This document shows, one piece after another, positions 1 to 6,988 of a stretch of DNA of 9,260 nt. This DNA is from Candidatus Dojkabacteria bacterium. Lineage in GTDB: Bacteria; Patescibacteriota; Dojkabacteria; SC72. Numbering within the stretch: the first letter of the stretch is position 1; each line of letters starts with the position of its first letter. The stretch is from assembly GCA_011620305.1 (NCBI GenBank), contig WOZL01000068.1, positions 1 through 9,260 of the forward strand, written 5' to 3'. Made by a program: the position numbers and the translations under genes. The notes below the pieces were generated by a model. The model was not told where the DNA came from. It saw only the letters and a program-made list of their open reading frames with translations, and made no database searches.

Positions 1-706
1 GTAGAATACCTGCTAGTAAACCTTGAGCTATAGCTATTACCAATAATCCTCCTGCCATAGCTTTAGCAGTATCTAAGGTTCTGTCTATATATAGGGTAGT
101 TATTTCTTCGTCTAATGGAATAATGTTCTTTATGGAGTAAACAGTTTTATCAAAATGGGGTACTATTGTATAGATTAAACCGTAAAATATTATTAGTTGA
201 AATAGAGCATCAATAGAGAAACTACTAATTGAGGATACAGTACCAAGCAAACTGTTTATTAGTGATATTACACTATTTCTAAGGTTGGAGAGTATTTCTT
301 CTAATGTGATATTTATTGGGATATTAAGTACGTCCATTTTGTTATTAATCCATCCAAGACCGTCTTGAATGTAATCTACGGTAGAGGTGTCTTCTACTCT
401 TAGATTGTTAACCTGTTCTAATACTAGAGAGGCCACATTAATTACGGCAACTACTAGTAAGAATCCTATTACAAGGGTGAGTAGTATTATTAAAAAGGTT
501 GATATTAAGCTTGCACTTATTTTCTTTGTTTTCACTTTTTTGGTTAAAGATTTGTATACAGGTTGTAGTATATATGAGACTATTATTGCTAGGATTATAG
601 TGTTGATGTATGGTTTGGCTACTAGTAGAGCGAATATTACTACTACTAATGCAATGATGCCAAAGAGTATTTTAGAATACTTTTTATCAAAATATTTCTT
701 AGCCAT
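1..706 (-). CDS. AI-2E/PerM family membrane transporter, C-terminus cut by window edge
   Basis: I translated this by hand from the reverse strand: 235 complete codons, open to the window edge, with no stop. The product is very hydrophobic. It has a lysine-rich N-terminus, two adjacent membrane segments (about residues 14-47), a basic loop (KSLTKKVKTKKIS, about 52-64), a third segment (about 65-90), a long polar and amphipathic stretch (about 95-165), and further membrane segments from about 168. The visible end (AMAGGLLVIAIAQGLLAGIL) matches the conserved core of the AI-2E transporter family (PF01594). Family members usually have 330-380 residues, so about one third is missing. They are inner-membrane proteins, and only some export autoinducer-2 or drive Na+/H+ exchange, so the substrate here is unknown. 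ATG at 706 is the only reasonable start because an in-frame TAA lies five codons upstream. No Shine-Dalgarno sequence precedes it. It is divergent from the tRNA gene. Confidence 0.87.
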   Translation of the reverse strand, partial: MAKKYFDKKYSKILFGIIALVVVIFALLVAKPYINTIILAIIVSYILQPVYKSLTKKVKTKKISASLISTFLIILLTLVIGFLLVVAVINVASLVLEQVNNLRVEDTSTVDYIQDGLGWINNKMDVLNIPINITLEEILSNLRNSVISLINSLLGTVSSISSFSIDALFQLIIFYGLIYTIVPHFDKTVYSIKNIIPLDEEITTLYIDRTLDTAKAMAGGLLVIAIAQGLLAGIL

Positions 707-741
707 ATTTGTATTTTCTTATTTTAGATATTAGATTATAC

Positions 742-771
742 ATTATATTCAGTATATTATTAGTAGGTTAA
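742..771 (-). promoter_or_regulatory. possible promoter of the AI-2E family gene
   Basis: Read on the minus strand, TTAACC (771-766) is followed after 18 bp by TATAAT (747-742). This would start transcription near 735 and leave a leader of about 30 nt before the ATG at 706. The -10 box is perfect, but the -35 box matches only 4 of 6 positions. A second TATAAT lies at 740-735, so the exact site is uncertain in this AT-rich spacer. Confidence 0.3.
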
Positions 772-773
772 AA

Positions 774-802
774 TGGAAAGAGGGGTATAGTTAAGGTATA
801 AT
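774..802 (+). promoter_or_regulatory. sigma-70-type promoter of the tRNA-Ser gene
   Basis: TGGAAA (774-779, 4 of 6 matches to TTGACA) and a perfect TATAAT (797-802) are separated by an ideal 17 bp. Transcription would begin near 809, only a few bases before the mature tRNA 5' end at 812. This placement supports the call. It may also drive the Nudix gene and others downstream, because no terminator is visible after the tRNA. Confidence 0.65.
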
Positions 803-811
803 GGTTGGCTT

Positions 812-905
<94 letters not shown>

Positions 906-920
906 CAGAGATTTTGAATC

Positions 921-1349
921 ATGATATACAAAACTAAACCTAAAAATTTTAGTCCTGAGTTTACAGTTGTAAGCTGTTTTGTAGATTATCAAGATAAAAT
1001 TCTTTTACTACATAGGCAAGATTATAAGCCAGAAGGAAATACTTGGGGTGTACCCGCTGGGAAAATGAATGGAGAGGAGAGTCTTAAAGTAGCTATTTTA
1101 AGAGAAATCTTTGAAGAAACAGGCTTAGAGTTAAAAGAAAAAGATATAAGTCATATTAAAGAAGTGTTTATAAAATACAAGGACTATGACTTTGTTTACC
1201 ATATCTTTAATACGAAGGTTAATAAAGAACCGAAAGTAAAGATTAATAATAAAGAGCACAAAGCTTACAAGTGGATTAAACCAAAAGAGGCTTTGAAAAT
1301 GGATTTAATAGAAGACTTAGATGCTTGTATTAAGTTATTCTACAAATAG
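921..1349 (+). CDS. Nudix hydrolase
   Basis: This 142-residue protein is a single Nudix domain, close to the minimal size for the family. It has a complete Nudix box: G47, five residues, E53, seven residues, then REIFEETGL (61-69). This fits GX5EX7REUXEEXGU, whose glutamates bind the catalytic Mg2+. The upstream WGVPAG (42-47) is the usual strand leading into the box. Nudix enzymes cleave nucleoside diphosphates linked to another group, such as oxidised dNTPs, NDP-sugars or dinucleotide polyphosphates. The substrate cannot be told from the box alone; MutT-like housecleaning is one possibility. No signal peptide or membrane segment is visible, so the protein is cytoplasmic. The ATG lies 17 nt after the tRNA CCA end with no clear ribosome binding site. 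Release of the tRNA 3' end would leave an mRNA with a very short leader. The stop is TAG. Confidence 0.92.
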   Translation: MIYKTKPKNFSPEFTVVSCFVDYQDKILLLHRQDYKPEGNTWGVPAGKMNGEESLKVAILREIFEETGLELKEKDISHIKEVFIKYKDYDFVYHIFNTKVNKEPKVKINNKEHKAYKWIKPKEALKMDLIEDLDACIKLFYK

Positions 1350-1378
1350 AGACTTTTAATTCTTTGAGTCTAATATAG

Positions 1379-1384
1379 TATACT
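1379..1384 (+). promoter_or_regulatory. possible -10 element giving a leaderless transcript for the DedA gene
   Basis: TATACT (5 of 6 matches to TATAAT) ends exactly 6 nt before the ATG at 1391, so transcription from it would start at or next to the start codon. The matching -35 position (1356-1361, TTAATT) is weak at 3 of 6. No Shine-Dalgarno sequence lies in the 41-bp gap. The call is tentative because such hexamers are common in AT-rich DNA. Confidence 0.3.
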
Positions 1385-1390
1385 AATCAC

Positions 1391-2002
1391 ATGAACTTAC
1401 CAGATATAATATTAACATTAGTCCAACAGGGGAAATACCCCATCCTCTTTATGTTATATCTAATAGAAGGCCCTATTGCAGGCTTTATCTCTGCTTTAAT
1501 AGCATCTACAGGAGCATTAGACATCATTACAGTATTTCTACTCCTTGTATCAGGTGAGATAGGAGCAGATATTGTTTACTACTATATTGGTAAAAGCTCT
1601 TCAGAACAGAAAATAAATAGGATATTAGCTAAATATGAAAAAGATGGTGTGTTGAAGGTAATAAAGGACACATTTAATAGAAGCCCAATTAAAGCATTAA
1701 TATTTGTTAAATCAGTAATGTTTATCGCAGTTCCAAGCTTAATACTTTTAGGTAGATACCAATCTATGAAAATTAAGAAATTTGTAATATGGACAACCAT
1801 AATATGTATAACGAAAGATATTACAATATTACTCCTAGGATACTCTTTAGGTTTAAGTCTTGAATCATTTGTCCAGGGATACAATATATATAGAATAGTT
1901 GGTATTATATTGGCAATAGTTGGGATTGGATATATACTTTACAAGTCTTACCAAGAACAAATAGAGAGTTTTGCAATTAATTCATTGAAGAGAATACATT
2001 AA
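1391..2002 (+). CDS. DedA/VTT-domain membrane protein
   Basis: This 203-residue polytopic membrane protein matches the DedA (SNARE-associated, VTT, PF09335) family in layout. EGP (26-28) lies near the end of the first hydrophobic segment. SGEIGADIVYYYIGK (54-68) corresponds to the family's G-x-x-x-G-D-x-x-x-Y-x-I-G-R signature. Hydrophobic segments lie at about 105-121, 132-155 and 165-186. DedA proteins sit in the inner membrane, where characterised members recycle undecaprenyl phosphate or move phospholipids and need the proton motive force. The family usually has F-x-x-R and G-x-R-x-x-x-x motifs in the central re-entrant region. Here the first appears as FVKS (105-108) with lysine, and GRY (121-123) remains, so the protein is divergent. 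The glycosyltransferase gene starts 4 bp after its TAA stop, suggesting co-expression and a role in envelope glycan or lipid-carrier traffic (inference). Confidence 0.78.
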   Translation: MNLPDIILTLVQQGKYPILFMLYLIEGPIAGFISALIASTGALDIITVFLLLVSGEIGADIVYYYIGKSSSEQKINRILAKYEKDGVLKVIKDTFNRSPIKALIFVKSVMFIAVPSLILLGRYQSMKIKKFVIWTTIICITKDITILLLGYSLGLSLESFVQGYNIYRIVGIILAIVGIGYILYKSYQEQIESFAINSLKRIH

Positions 2003-2006
2003 TAAT

Positions 2007-4376
2007 ATGAAAGAAAAAATACCGGTATCAATTATCATACCGACGAAAAATGAGCAATTACACCTCCCTAGATTATTAGAGAGTATTGAGAATCAAACAG
2101 TTCAACCTGTCGATATAATAGTGTCTGATGCTGGCTCTAAAGATAGGACGGTAGAGATTGCTAAAGAACATGGTGTAAAGGTGGTAAAGGGAGGTATGCC
2201 AAGTGTTGGTAGAAATAAAGGGGCTCAGCAGAGTAGTGGAGAAATCCTCCTTTTTATGGATGCTGATACATATTTTCTGAAAGAAAACGATTTAAAGGAG
2301 ATATATGAAAAATTTCAAGAGGGGAAATATGATATTGCCTCTTGCTATTTCAAAACCGAAGATAGCTCAATATTTACCCAAGGACTTCTTAATTTTCTTA
2401 AATGGTTTGCAACCAGAAAGTATAATCCTGTTCTTAAATCAGATTTTGGGGCTTTTTTGATAATTAGAAAGGACCCATTCGATAGGGTAAACGGTTTTAA
2501 TGAGGAGTTACTCATGATGGAGGATACTGATATAGTACAGAGATTAATAAGATTTGGGTATGTACATGGGATTATAAACAAAAAGATAGGTGTATCTCTG
2601 AGTTTAGAAAAGAAAGGTAAAAAGAAATCACTTTCATGGAAAATGGTATTGGGAGTAATTTTAGGATATTTTTCAATTCTCCTTACCTCTATGAAATTTA
2701 CAAGGAATTTTGCATACAAGCTTAATCAGAAAGCTCTTAAATTGCATGGAGAATTAGGTGGTGTAATTGATTTTGATAGCCCATATAGTCCAGATGATCG
2801 TTCTCAGGGATATCCCATTGATGTAGATAGGAAAACAAGGAGATTTTGGGAGATATTTGTAGGTTTCTTCTCATGGTTTTTCATATTAGTACCAATAATA
2901 CTGGCAGTATTTAGATTAGAAACCATATTTGTAATATATATTGCTTTTTTAGTTGCTTACTGGTTTATGAGGACCCTGAAGTTTGTAATAGGTGTAGCGA
3001 TAGGATATAGGAGATATCAGAGAGAAATAGAGGTAGATTGGATGGATAAAATTAAAGAGAAATATCCTAAAGGATTTGAAAAATTGAAATTTACATATCT
3101 TTGCCCTGTATATGCAGAGGGCTTGGACATATTAGAGCCATCTTTTGAGGCTTTCGCTAATAGCGATGTAGGTGTAGATAAGATAGATGTGGTATTTGCA
3201 ATAGAAGAGAAGAAGGAAGACTTCCAAAAGAAAAATTTTGAATATTTGAAAAAAAAGTTTGGTAGTAAGTTTAGAAGTATGCGTTACTACGTCCATCCTG
3301 CAGGTATTCCGGGGGAGGTGGCTGGAGTTAAAGGTGGGAATATTAACTGGGCAGCGAGACACTATGTTAAAGATATTGAGGCAGAGGGTGAAAATATTGA
3401 GGAGTACCTTGTAGTTACCTGTGACTCTGACTTAAGACCTCATGAGAAGTATCTATCTACAGTAGCTTATAAATATTTTGAGAATGGTAAAGAGAGAGAT
3501 AACTACTACTACGCTTCTGCTCTACATACATTTAGTAACAATATCTGGGAAGTCCCACATATAATTAGAGTTCAATCTAATATGTTAACCCTTGTACTTC
3601 TATATACTTGGGTTATGGACAAAAAGCAGGTTATACCTTTCAAGGGTGAGGAGGTATATATCAGGGATACGTTTTCATCGTATATTGTTAATTTAAAGAC
3701 GTTAAAGAAATTTAAATTCTGGGATCCAGAAATAGCGAATGATGATACTGCTTTTTACTGTAATGCAATGGTAAGGAGTAAAGGGACTTTTAAGAGCCAA
3801 GAGGTATATATCCCAACATACAATGATGCTGTACAGAACAAAACATATTGGAAATCTCATGTCTCATATTACAAACAGCAACACAGATGGGGATGGGGGA
3901 GTATCAATGTGCCTACTACATATGCTGCACTTGCTCATGAGAAAGGTGACTTTCCTTTCTGGAGGAAGCTAGTTATCTTTAAGTACCTTTTTGAAACTCA
4001 GATTTGGTATCTGTCTATAGCTTTTGTATTAACCTTTGGATTAGCTTTAATGGGGATGATAAATCCTAGTTACAACTTCACAGCATACTCTTACAATCTT
4101 GCACAATTAATGAGTTTAGTGTTTATATTTATTACTCTTCTTAACATACCTCTGATCATTTATAGGAGGAAAATACTTTCTGTTCCTGAGGAGTGGAAGT
4201 GGTGGAGACATATCTTAGATTTTGCAGAGATTGTCTTTATCACAATTAATATGCTCACCTTCGGCTTTATCCCGTATATACAAGCAAAAACAGAGCTAAT
4301 GTTAGGCTTAACATCTTTTAAGCGCAATTTCTATGTAACAGAGAAGGTTAAGAAAAATACCCAAGAGAGTTCATAG
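2007..4376 (+). CDS. tandem membrane glycosyltransferase with two GT2-type domains
   Basis: This 789-residue protein carries two GT-A folds in one chain. Domain 1 (about 5-200) starts with VSIIIPTKNE (7-16), has DAD (85-87) for sugar-nucleotide and metal binding, and EDTD (172-175) near the catalytic base position; it has no QxxRW. A hydrophobic stretch at 212-229 and membrane segments at about 284-302 and 305-322 follow. Domain 2 (about 360-640) is cellulose-synthase-like: CPVYAEGL (366-373), GVKGGNINWA (440-449), DSD (473-475), NDD (578-580) where such enzymes have a TED or ED base, and QQHRW (624-628) matching QxxRW. Three C-terminal membrane segments lie at about 665-685, 698-718 and 735-757. 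Domain 2 with its membrane segments resembles processive synthases that extrude polysaccharide, while domain 1 resembles single-addition GT2 enzymes. Donor and acceptor are unknown. The start has no Shine-Dalgarno sequence; TACATT ends 6 nt before it. Confidence 0.9.
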   Translation: MKEKIPVSIIIPTKNEQLHLPRLLESIENQTVQPVDIIVSDAGSKDRTVEIAKEHGVKVVKGGMPSVGRNKGAQQSSGEILLFMDADTYFLKENDLKEIYEKFQEGKYDIASCYFKTEDSSIFTQGLLNFLKWFATRKYNPVLKSDFGAFLIIRKDPFDRVNGFNEELLMMEDTDIVQRLIRFGYVHGIINKKIGVSLSLEKKGKKKSLSWKMVLGVILGYFSILLTSMKFTRNFAYKLNQKALKLHGELGGVIDFDSPYSPDDRSQGYPIDVDRKTRRFWEIFVGFFSWFFILVPIILAVFRLETIFVIYIAFLVAYWFMRTLKFVIGVAIGYRRYQREIEVDWMDKIKEKYPKGFEKLKFTYLCPVYAEGLDILEPSFEAFANSDVGVDKIDVVFAIEEKKEDFQKKNFEYLKKKFGSKFRSMRYYVHPAGIPGEVAGVKGGNINWAARHYVKDIEAEGENIEEYLVVTCDSDLRPHEKYLSTVAYKYFENGKERDNYYYASALHTFSNNIWEVPHIIRVQSNMLTLVLLYTWVMDKKQVIPFKGEEVYIRDTFSSYIVNLKTLKKFKFWDPEIANDDTAFYCNAMVRSKGTFKSQEVYIPTYNDAVQNKTYWKSHVSYYKQQHRWGWGSINVPTTYAALAHEKGDFPFWRKLVIFKYLFETQIWYLSIAFVLTFGLALMGMINPSYNFTAYSYNLAQLMSLVFIFITLLNIPLIIYRRKILSVPEEWKWWRHILDFAEIVFITINMLTFGFIPYIQAKTELMLGLTSFKRNFYVTEKVKKNTQESS

Positions 4377-4408
4377 AGTTTTAATCATCCATATGTAATA
4401 TCTTAGAC

Positions 4409-5542
4409 ATGATTTTAAAAATGTCTTTTAAAAAAGTCTTACTGTTACCTTTTTGTATTCTATTTTTTATCAATCCGAGAGAAGTCTTAGCTTTAGATGA
4501 GGGGTTTTACAGTACTATTTCATATACAATAGGGGAGATAGGTATAGAGGGTTTACAGTATGAAGAGGATCAGGTAGTAGGAGAGTATACCGCTTCTGTG
4601 GTAGGCAGTAGAAATATAGAGTACTTTACTGAAGATGGGTATAAAAGAAGGAAACATGATATAGCAGAGAGAGTATCTGTACCCCCATACTCTACTGTAG
4701 ATGTTGGGTACTATTGGTATAACAATACGTCTGAAACAGTCAATGTTGAGCAAATACGTCTTCCAGTAAGTAGAGAGAATGTAATGAGGGGGGATCTCTC
4801 CAATATTGTAAGTGACAATGGTTTTACACAGGGCCTTACATTTGCCCAGAATATATACAGAGATGGTAAATTCTTTGATGTAGAAGGAGTAGGTTTAATT
4901 TCCTCGGATATGGATACTTCTCCTAGCAATGGAGTAGTAATTACAAGCTTCTTTGTAACTCCACCAGTAGAAATTACAGAGTATGAAATTAATTATCGTG
5001 AGGGAAGTATTTCTCAGATTTACTTACATATTAAGAATAATTTCGGGAGGGGTATAAGTAATATAAGGTTAAATTACAAAACCGTTGTTGATAAGATTTT
5101 AGATTTCGCACCGTATGAAGAGAAAGTATTAGAGCTTTATAAACATTGTACTCTAGAAGGGGGTGAGATTAACTGTGGAAGTATGACAATATACGTTAAT
5201 AATACAAGTACACAGTGTATAGTTTACGGCTCTCCATTTGAGCATTACTTAACCAGAGATTCAATATCTTTGTTTAATAGAATAGGGGATGAGTGGGTAG
5301 TTGGAGCTCAAACTCAACCCGAAAGAGAGAGTTTTTGCATACAGAGAATTCCTTATGTATATACAACTCCAGATATGATTGCATATACTGAGCCGCAAGA
5401 ATCGGAGTTAACTCAGGAAGAGTATTGGCAAGAGTTATTAAATATCCCTATATTACCAATTACCTCATATGCTTATGATAAGTTTGAACGACTTTTGACA
5501 TTGCTAAAACCCCTGGGAATTGATAATCTGTATATATTATGA
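4409..5542 (+). CDS. secreted protein of unknown function, probably beta-sandwich
   Basis: I do not recognise this 377-residue protein. The N-terminus is a good signal peptide: basic SFKK (6-9), hydrophobic VLLLPFCILFF (10-20), then a short polar part and a likely signal peptidase I site after VLA (26-28). A second possible start is Met5 (4421), which leaves a more compact signal peptide. The mature part alternates polar and beta-branched residues. Two stretches look like similar beta-sandwich units: about 88-122 (YYWYNNTSETVNVEQIRLPV) and about 200-245 (IYLHIKNNFGRGISNIRL, then LDFAPYEEKVLEL). Both pair an 'N-N' turn with an I-R-L strand, as in Ig-like or DUF11-type surface modules (inference). 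Four cysteines, 247, 256, 270 and 310, cluster in the last third and could form disulfides outside the membrane. No C-terminal membrane anchor or LPXTG signal is seen. It follows the glycosyltransferase by 32 bp, and its TGA stop overlaps the next start. Confidence 0.82.
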   Translation: MILKMSFKKVLLLPFCILFFINPREVLALDEGFYSTISYTIGEIGIEGLQYEEDQVVGEYTASVVGSRNIEYFTEDGYKRRKHDIAERVSVPPYSTVDVGYYWYNNTSETVNVEQIRLPVSRENVMRGDLSNIVSDNGFTQGLTFAQNIYRDGKFFDVEGVGLISSDMDTSPSNGVVITSFFVTPPVEITEYEINYREGSISQIYLHIKNNFGRGISNIRLNYKTVVDKILDFAPYEEKVLELYKHCTLEGGEINCGSMTIYVNNTSTQCIVYGSPFEHYLTRDSISLFNRIGDEWVVGAQTQPERESFCIQRIPYVYTTPDMIAYTEPQESELTQEEYWQELLNIPILPITSYAYDKFERLLTLLKPLGIDNLYIL

Positions 5543-6957
5543 AACTACAAGTTAAATTACCTGACTATGTTCAAAACACAGCCAAAATTCTCATAGATGA
5601 GGGTTTTGAATGTTACTTAGTTGGAGGTGCTGTAAAAGATATTGTACTTGGTAATACTCCTCATGACTACGATTTAGCTACAGATGCACTGCCTGACGAG
5701 ATGATAAATATATTTACAGAATCAGTTGTTACAGGTGCAAAATTTGGAACAATATTAGCCTTAATGCCTGATAGTAAAGGGGAGATACACGAAGTTGAAG
5801 TAACTACCTTTAGAAGTGAAGAAGAGTATGTAGATGGAAGATGGCCTAGTAATGTTGAGTTTGTTGTTGATATTGATAAGGATTTAGGAAGAAGAGATTT
5901 TACATTTAACGCCATGGCAATAGACCTATCTACAGCTGATTTGAGTGGTAACCAAGATGAGCAAGTAGTCGAGATACATGATCCATTTAATGGAATTACT
6001 GATCTAAATAGGGAATTAGTAAGAGCTGTTGGAACACCAATAGAGAGGTTTAAGGAGGACGGTTTAAGGGCTTTTAGAGCATGTAGATTAGCTAGTGAAT
6101 TACAGTTTGATATTGAAGAGGAGACATTTAAGGCAATTAGCCAATCAATACCTGTAGTAGAGATGGTATCAATGGAGAGAATGAGAGATGAGTTTATGAA
6201 GCTTCTTCTTTACTCTCCCAAACCTTCTAAGGGAATTAATCTTCTAAAGGATACTGGACTTTTAGCTATCTTCCTACCTGAGCTTCTTGAGGGTATAGGG
6301 ATGGAGCAGAAAATTAATCATAAATATGATGTATATGAACATTCATTAAGAACCTGTGATGTTGCAGAGGATAGTGTAAAGCTAGTAGCTTTACTCCATG
6401 ATATAGGTAAAATTCATACAGATAGTGGGGATGGACACTTCTATAATCATGACTCACTAGGTGCAGAGATTGTTGGTAAAATTATGAAGAGACTAAAATT
6501 TCCAAATAACGAGATAGAGAGAGCACAAAAATTAGTTAAAAACCATATGTTCTACTATCCACATGTAACAGAGGATATGGATAAAGAGCAGAAAGAAGAT
6601 ATTAAACTACATGAGTGGAGTGATGCTGCTATAAGGAGATTTATAAGAAGGGTAGGGGAAGAAAATATCGAAGACCTATTTAGACTAAGAATAGCAGATG
6701 CTACAGCTAACCCATACTCAGAATTCGATTCTACTGAGATTGCTAAATTGCAAGAACATATATCAGAAGTACTTAAGCAAGATATGGCACTTAAAGTATC
6801 TGACCTTAAAGTGTCTGGAGATGACTTAGCTCAAATTGGAGTAGATAGAGGACCTCAAATGGGGGAAATATTAAATAAGCTACTGGATATTGTCATAGAA
6901 GACCCTCTTAAGAACAAAAAAGAGCTTCTACTGGAAGAGGCTAAAAAGATGATGTAA
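5539..6957 (+). CDS. cca: CCA tRNA nucleotidyltransferase / poly(A) polymerase family protein with HD domain
   Basis: This 472-residue class II nucleotidyltransferase adds or repairs the 3' CCA of tRNA; some relatives add poly(A). The head domain has GGAVKD (29-34), the family GGxVRD motif with Lys for Arg, followed by the catalytic metal-binding DYD (43-45). RRDFTFNAMA (118-127) is the conserved neck motif. EDGLR (173-177) matches EDxxR, which selects CTP and ATP. An HD phosphohydrolase domain (about 262-340) has H267, HD (287-288), H304 and H336, as in HD-carrying bacterial Cca proteins with added phosphatase or phosphodiesterase activity. A C-terminal helical part completes a normal length. 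The ATG overlaps the upstream TGA as ATGA, so translational coupling is likely. The tRNA-Ser here already encodes CCA, so the enzyme would serve repair, tRNAs lacking CCA, or RNA tailing. CCA addition and poly(A) addition cannot be told apart safely by motif. Confidence 0.93.
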   Translation: MKLQVKLPDYVQNTAKILIDEGFECYLVGGAVKDIVLGNTPHDYDLATDALPDEMINIFTESVVTGAKFGTILALMPDSKGEIHEVEVTTFRSEEEYVDGRWPSNVEFVVDIDKDLGRRDFTFNAMAIDLSTADLSGNQDEQVVEIHDPFNGITDLNRELVRAVGTPIERFKEDGLRAFRACRLASELQFDIEEETFKAISQSIPVVEMVSMERMRDEFMKLLLYSPKPSKGINLLKDTGLLAIFLPELLEGIGMEQKINHKYDVYEHSLRTCDVAEDSVKLVALLHDIGKIHTDSGDGHFYNHDSLGAEIVGKIMKRLKFPNNEIERAQKLVKNHMFYYPHVTEDMDKEQKEDIKLHEWSDAAIRRFIRRVGEENIEDLFRLRIADATANPYSEFDSTEIAKLQEHISEVLKQDMALKVSDLKVSGDDLAQIGVDRGPQMGEILNKLLDIVIEDPLKNKKELLLEEAKKMM

Positions 6958-6959
6958 TA

Positions 6960-6974
6960 TATACTAGATAAAAT
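6960..6974 (+). promoter_or_regulatory. possible internal -10 elements before the beta-CASP RNase gene
   Basis: The 31-bp gap holds TATACT (6960-6965) and TAAAAT (6969-6974), each matching TATAAT at 5 of 6 positions. Initiation from the second would give a leader of about 8 nt. No convincing -35 box is seen 17 bp upstream of either. They could be AT-rich background. Confidence 0.2.
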
Positions 6975-6988
6975 TTAAAACTGCCTAT

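Noticed and set aside
387..734. A 115-codon plus-strand open frame over the AI-2E gene region
   Set aside because: It is fully antisense to a convincing membrane protein on the minus strand, has a low-complexity Ser/Thr/Ile-rich translation and no family motif.
1350..1371. Inverted repeat AGACT and AGTCT between the Nudix and DedA genes, as a terminator
   Set aside because: The stem is only 5 bp (6 with a G-T pair), the loop is 10 nt, and no T-run follows it.
2345..2719. Minus-strand open frame inside the glycosyltransferase gene
   Set aside because: It is the complement of a strongly conserved coding sequence and shows no recognisable motif. The other minus-strand frames in 1582-1884, 3132-3362, 4553-4753, 4711-4929, 5667-5915 and 8230-8466 were dropped for the same reason.
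3646..3815. Repeated gaggtatatat sequence in the glycosyltransferase gene
   Set aside because: Both copies encode a short EVYI strand in the same domain; two 11-bp matches in AT-rich coding DNA are not evidence of a repeat element.
5540..5542. Possible recoded UGA (glycine, as in Gracilibacteria/SR1)
   Set aside because: Reading through would add only 18 codons of meaningless sequence before a TAG in the overlapping cca gene, and no in-frame TGA occurs in any other gene here.
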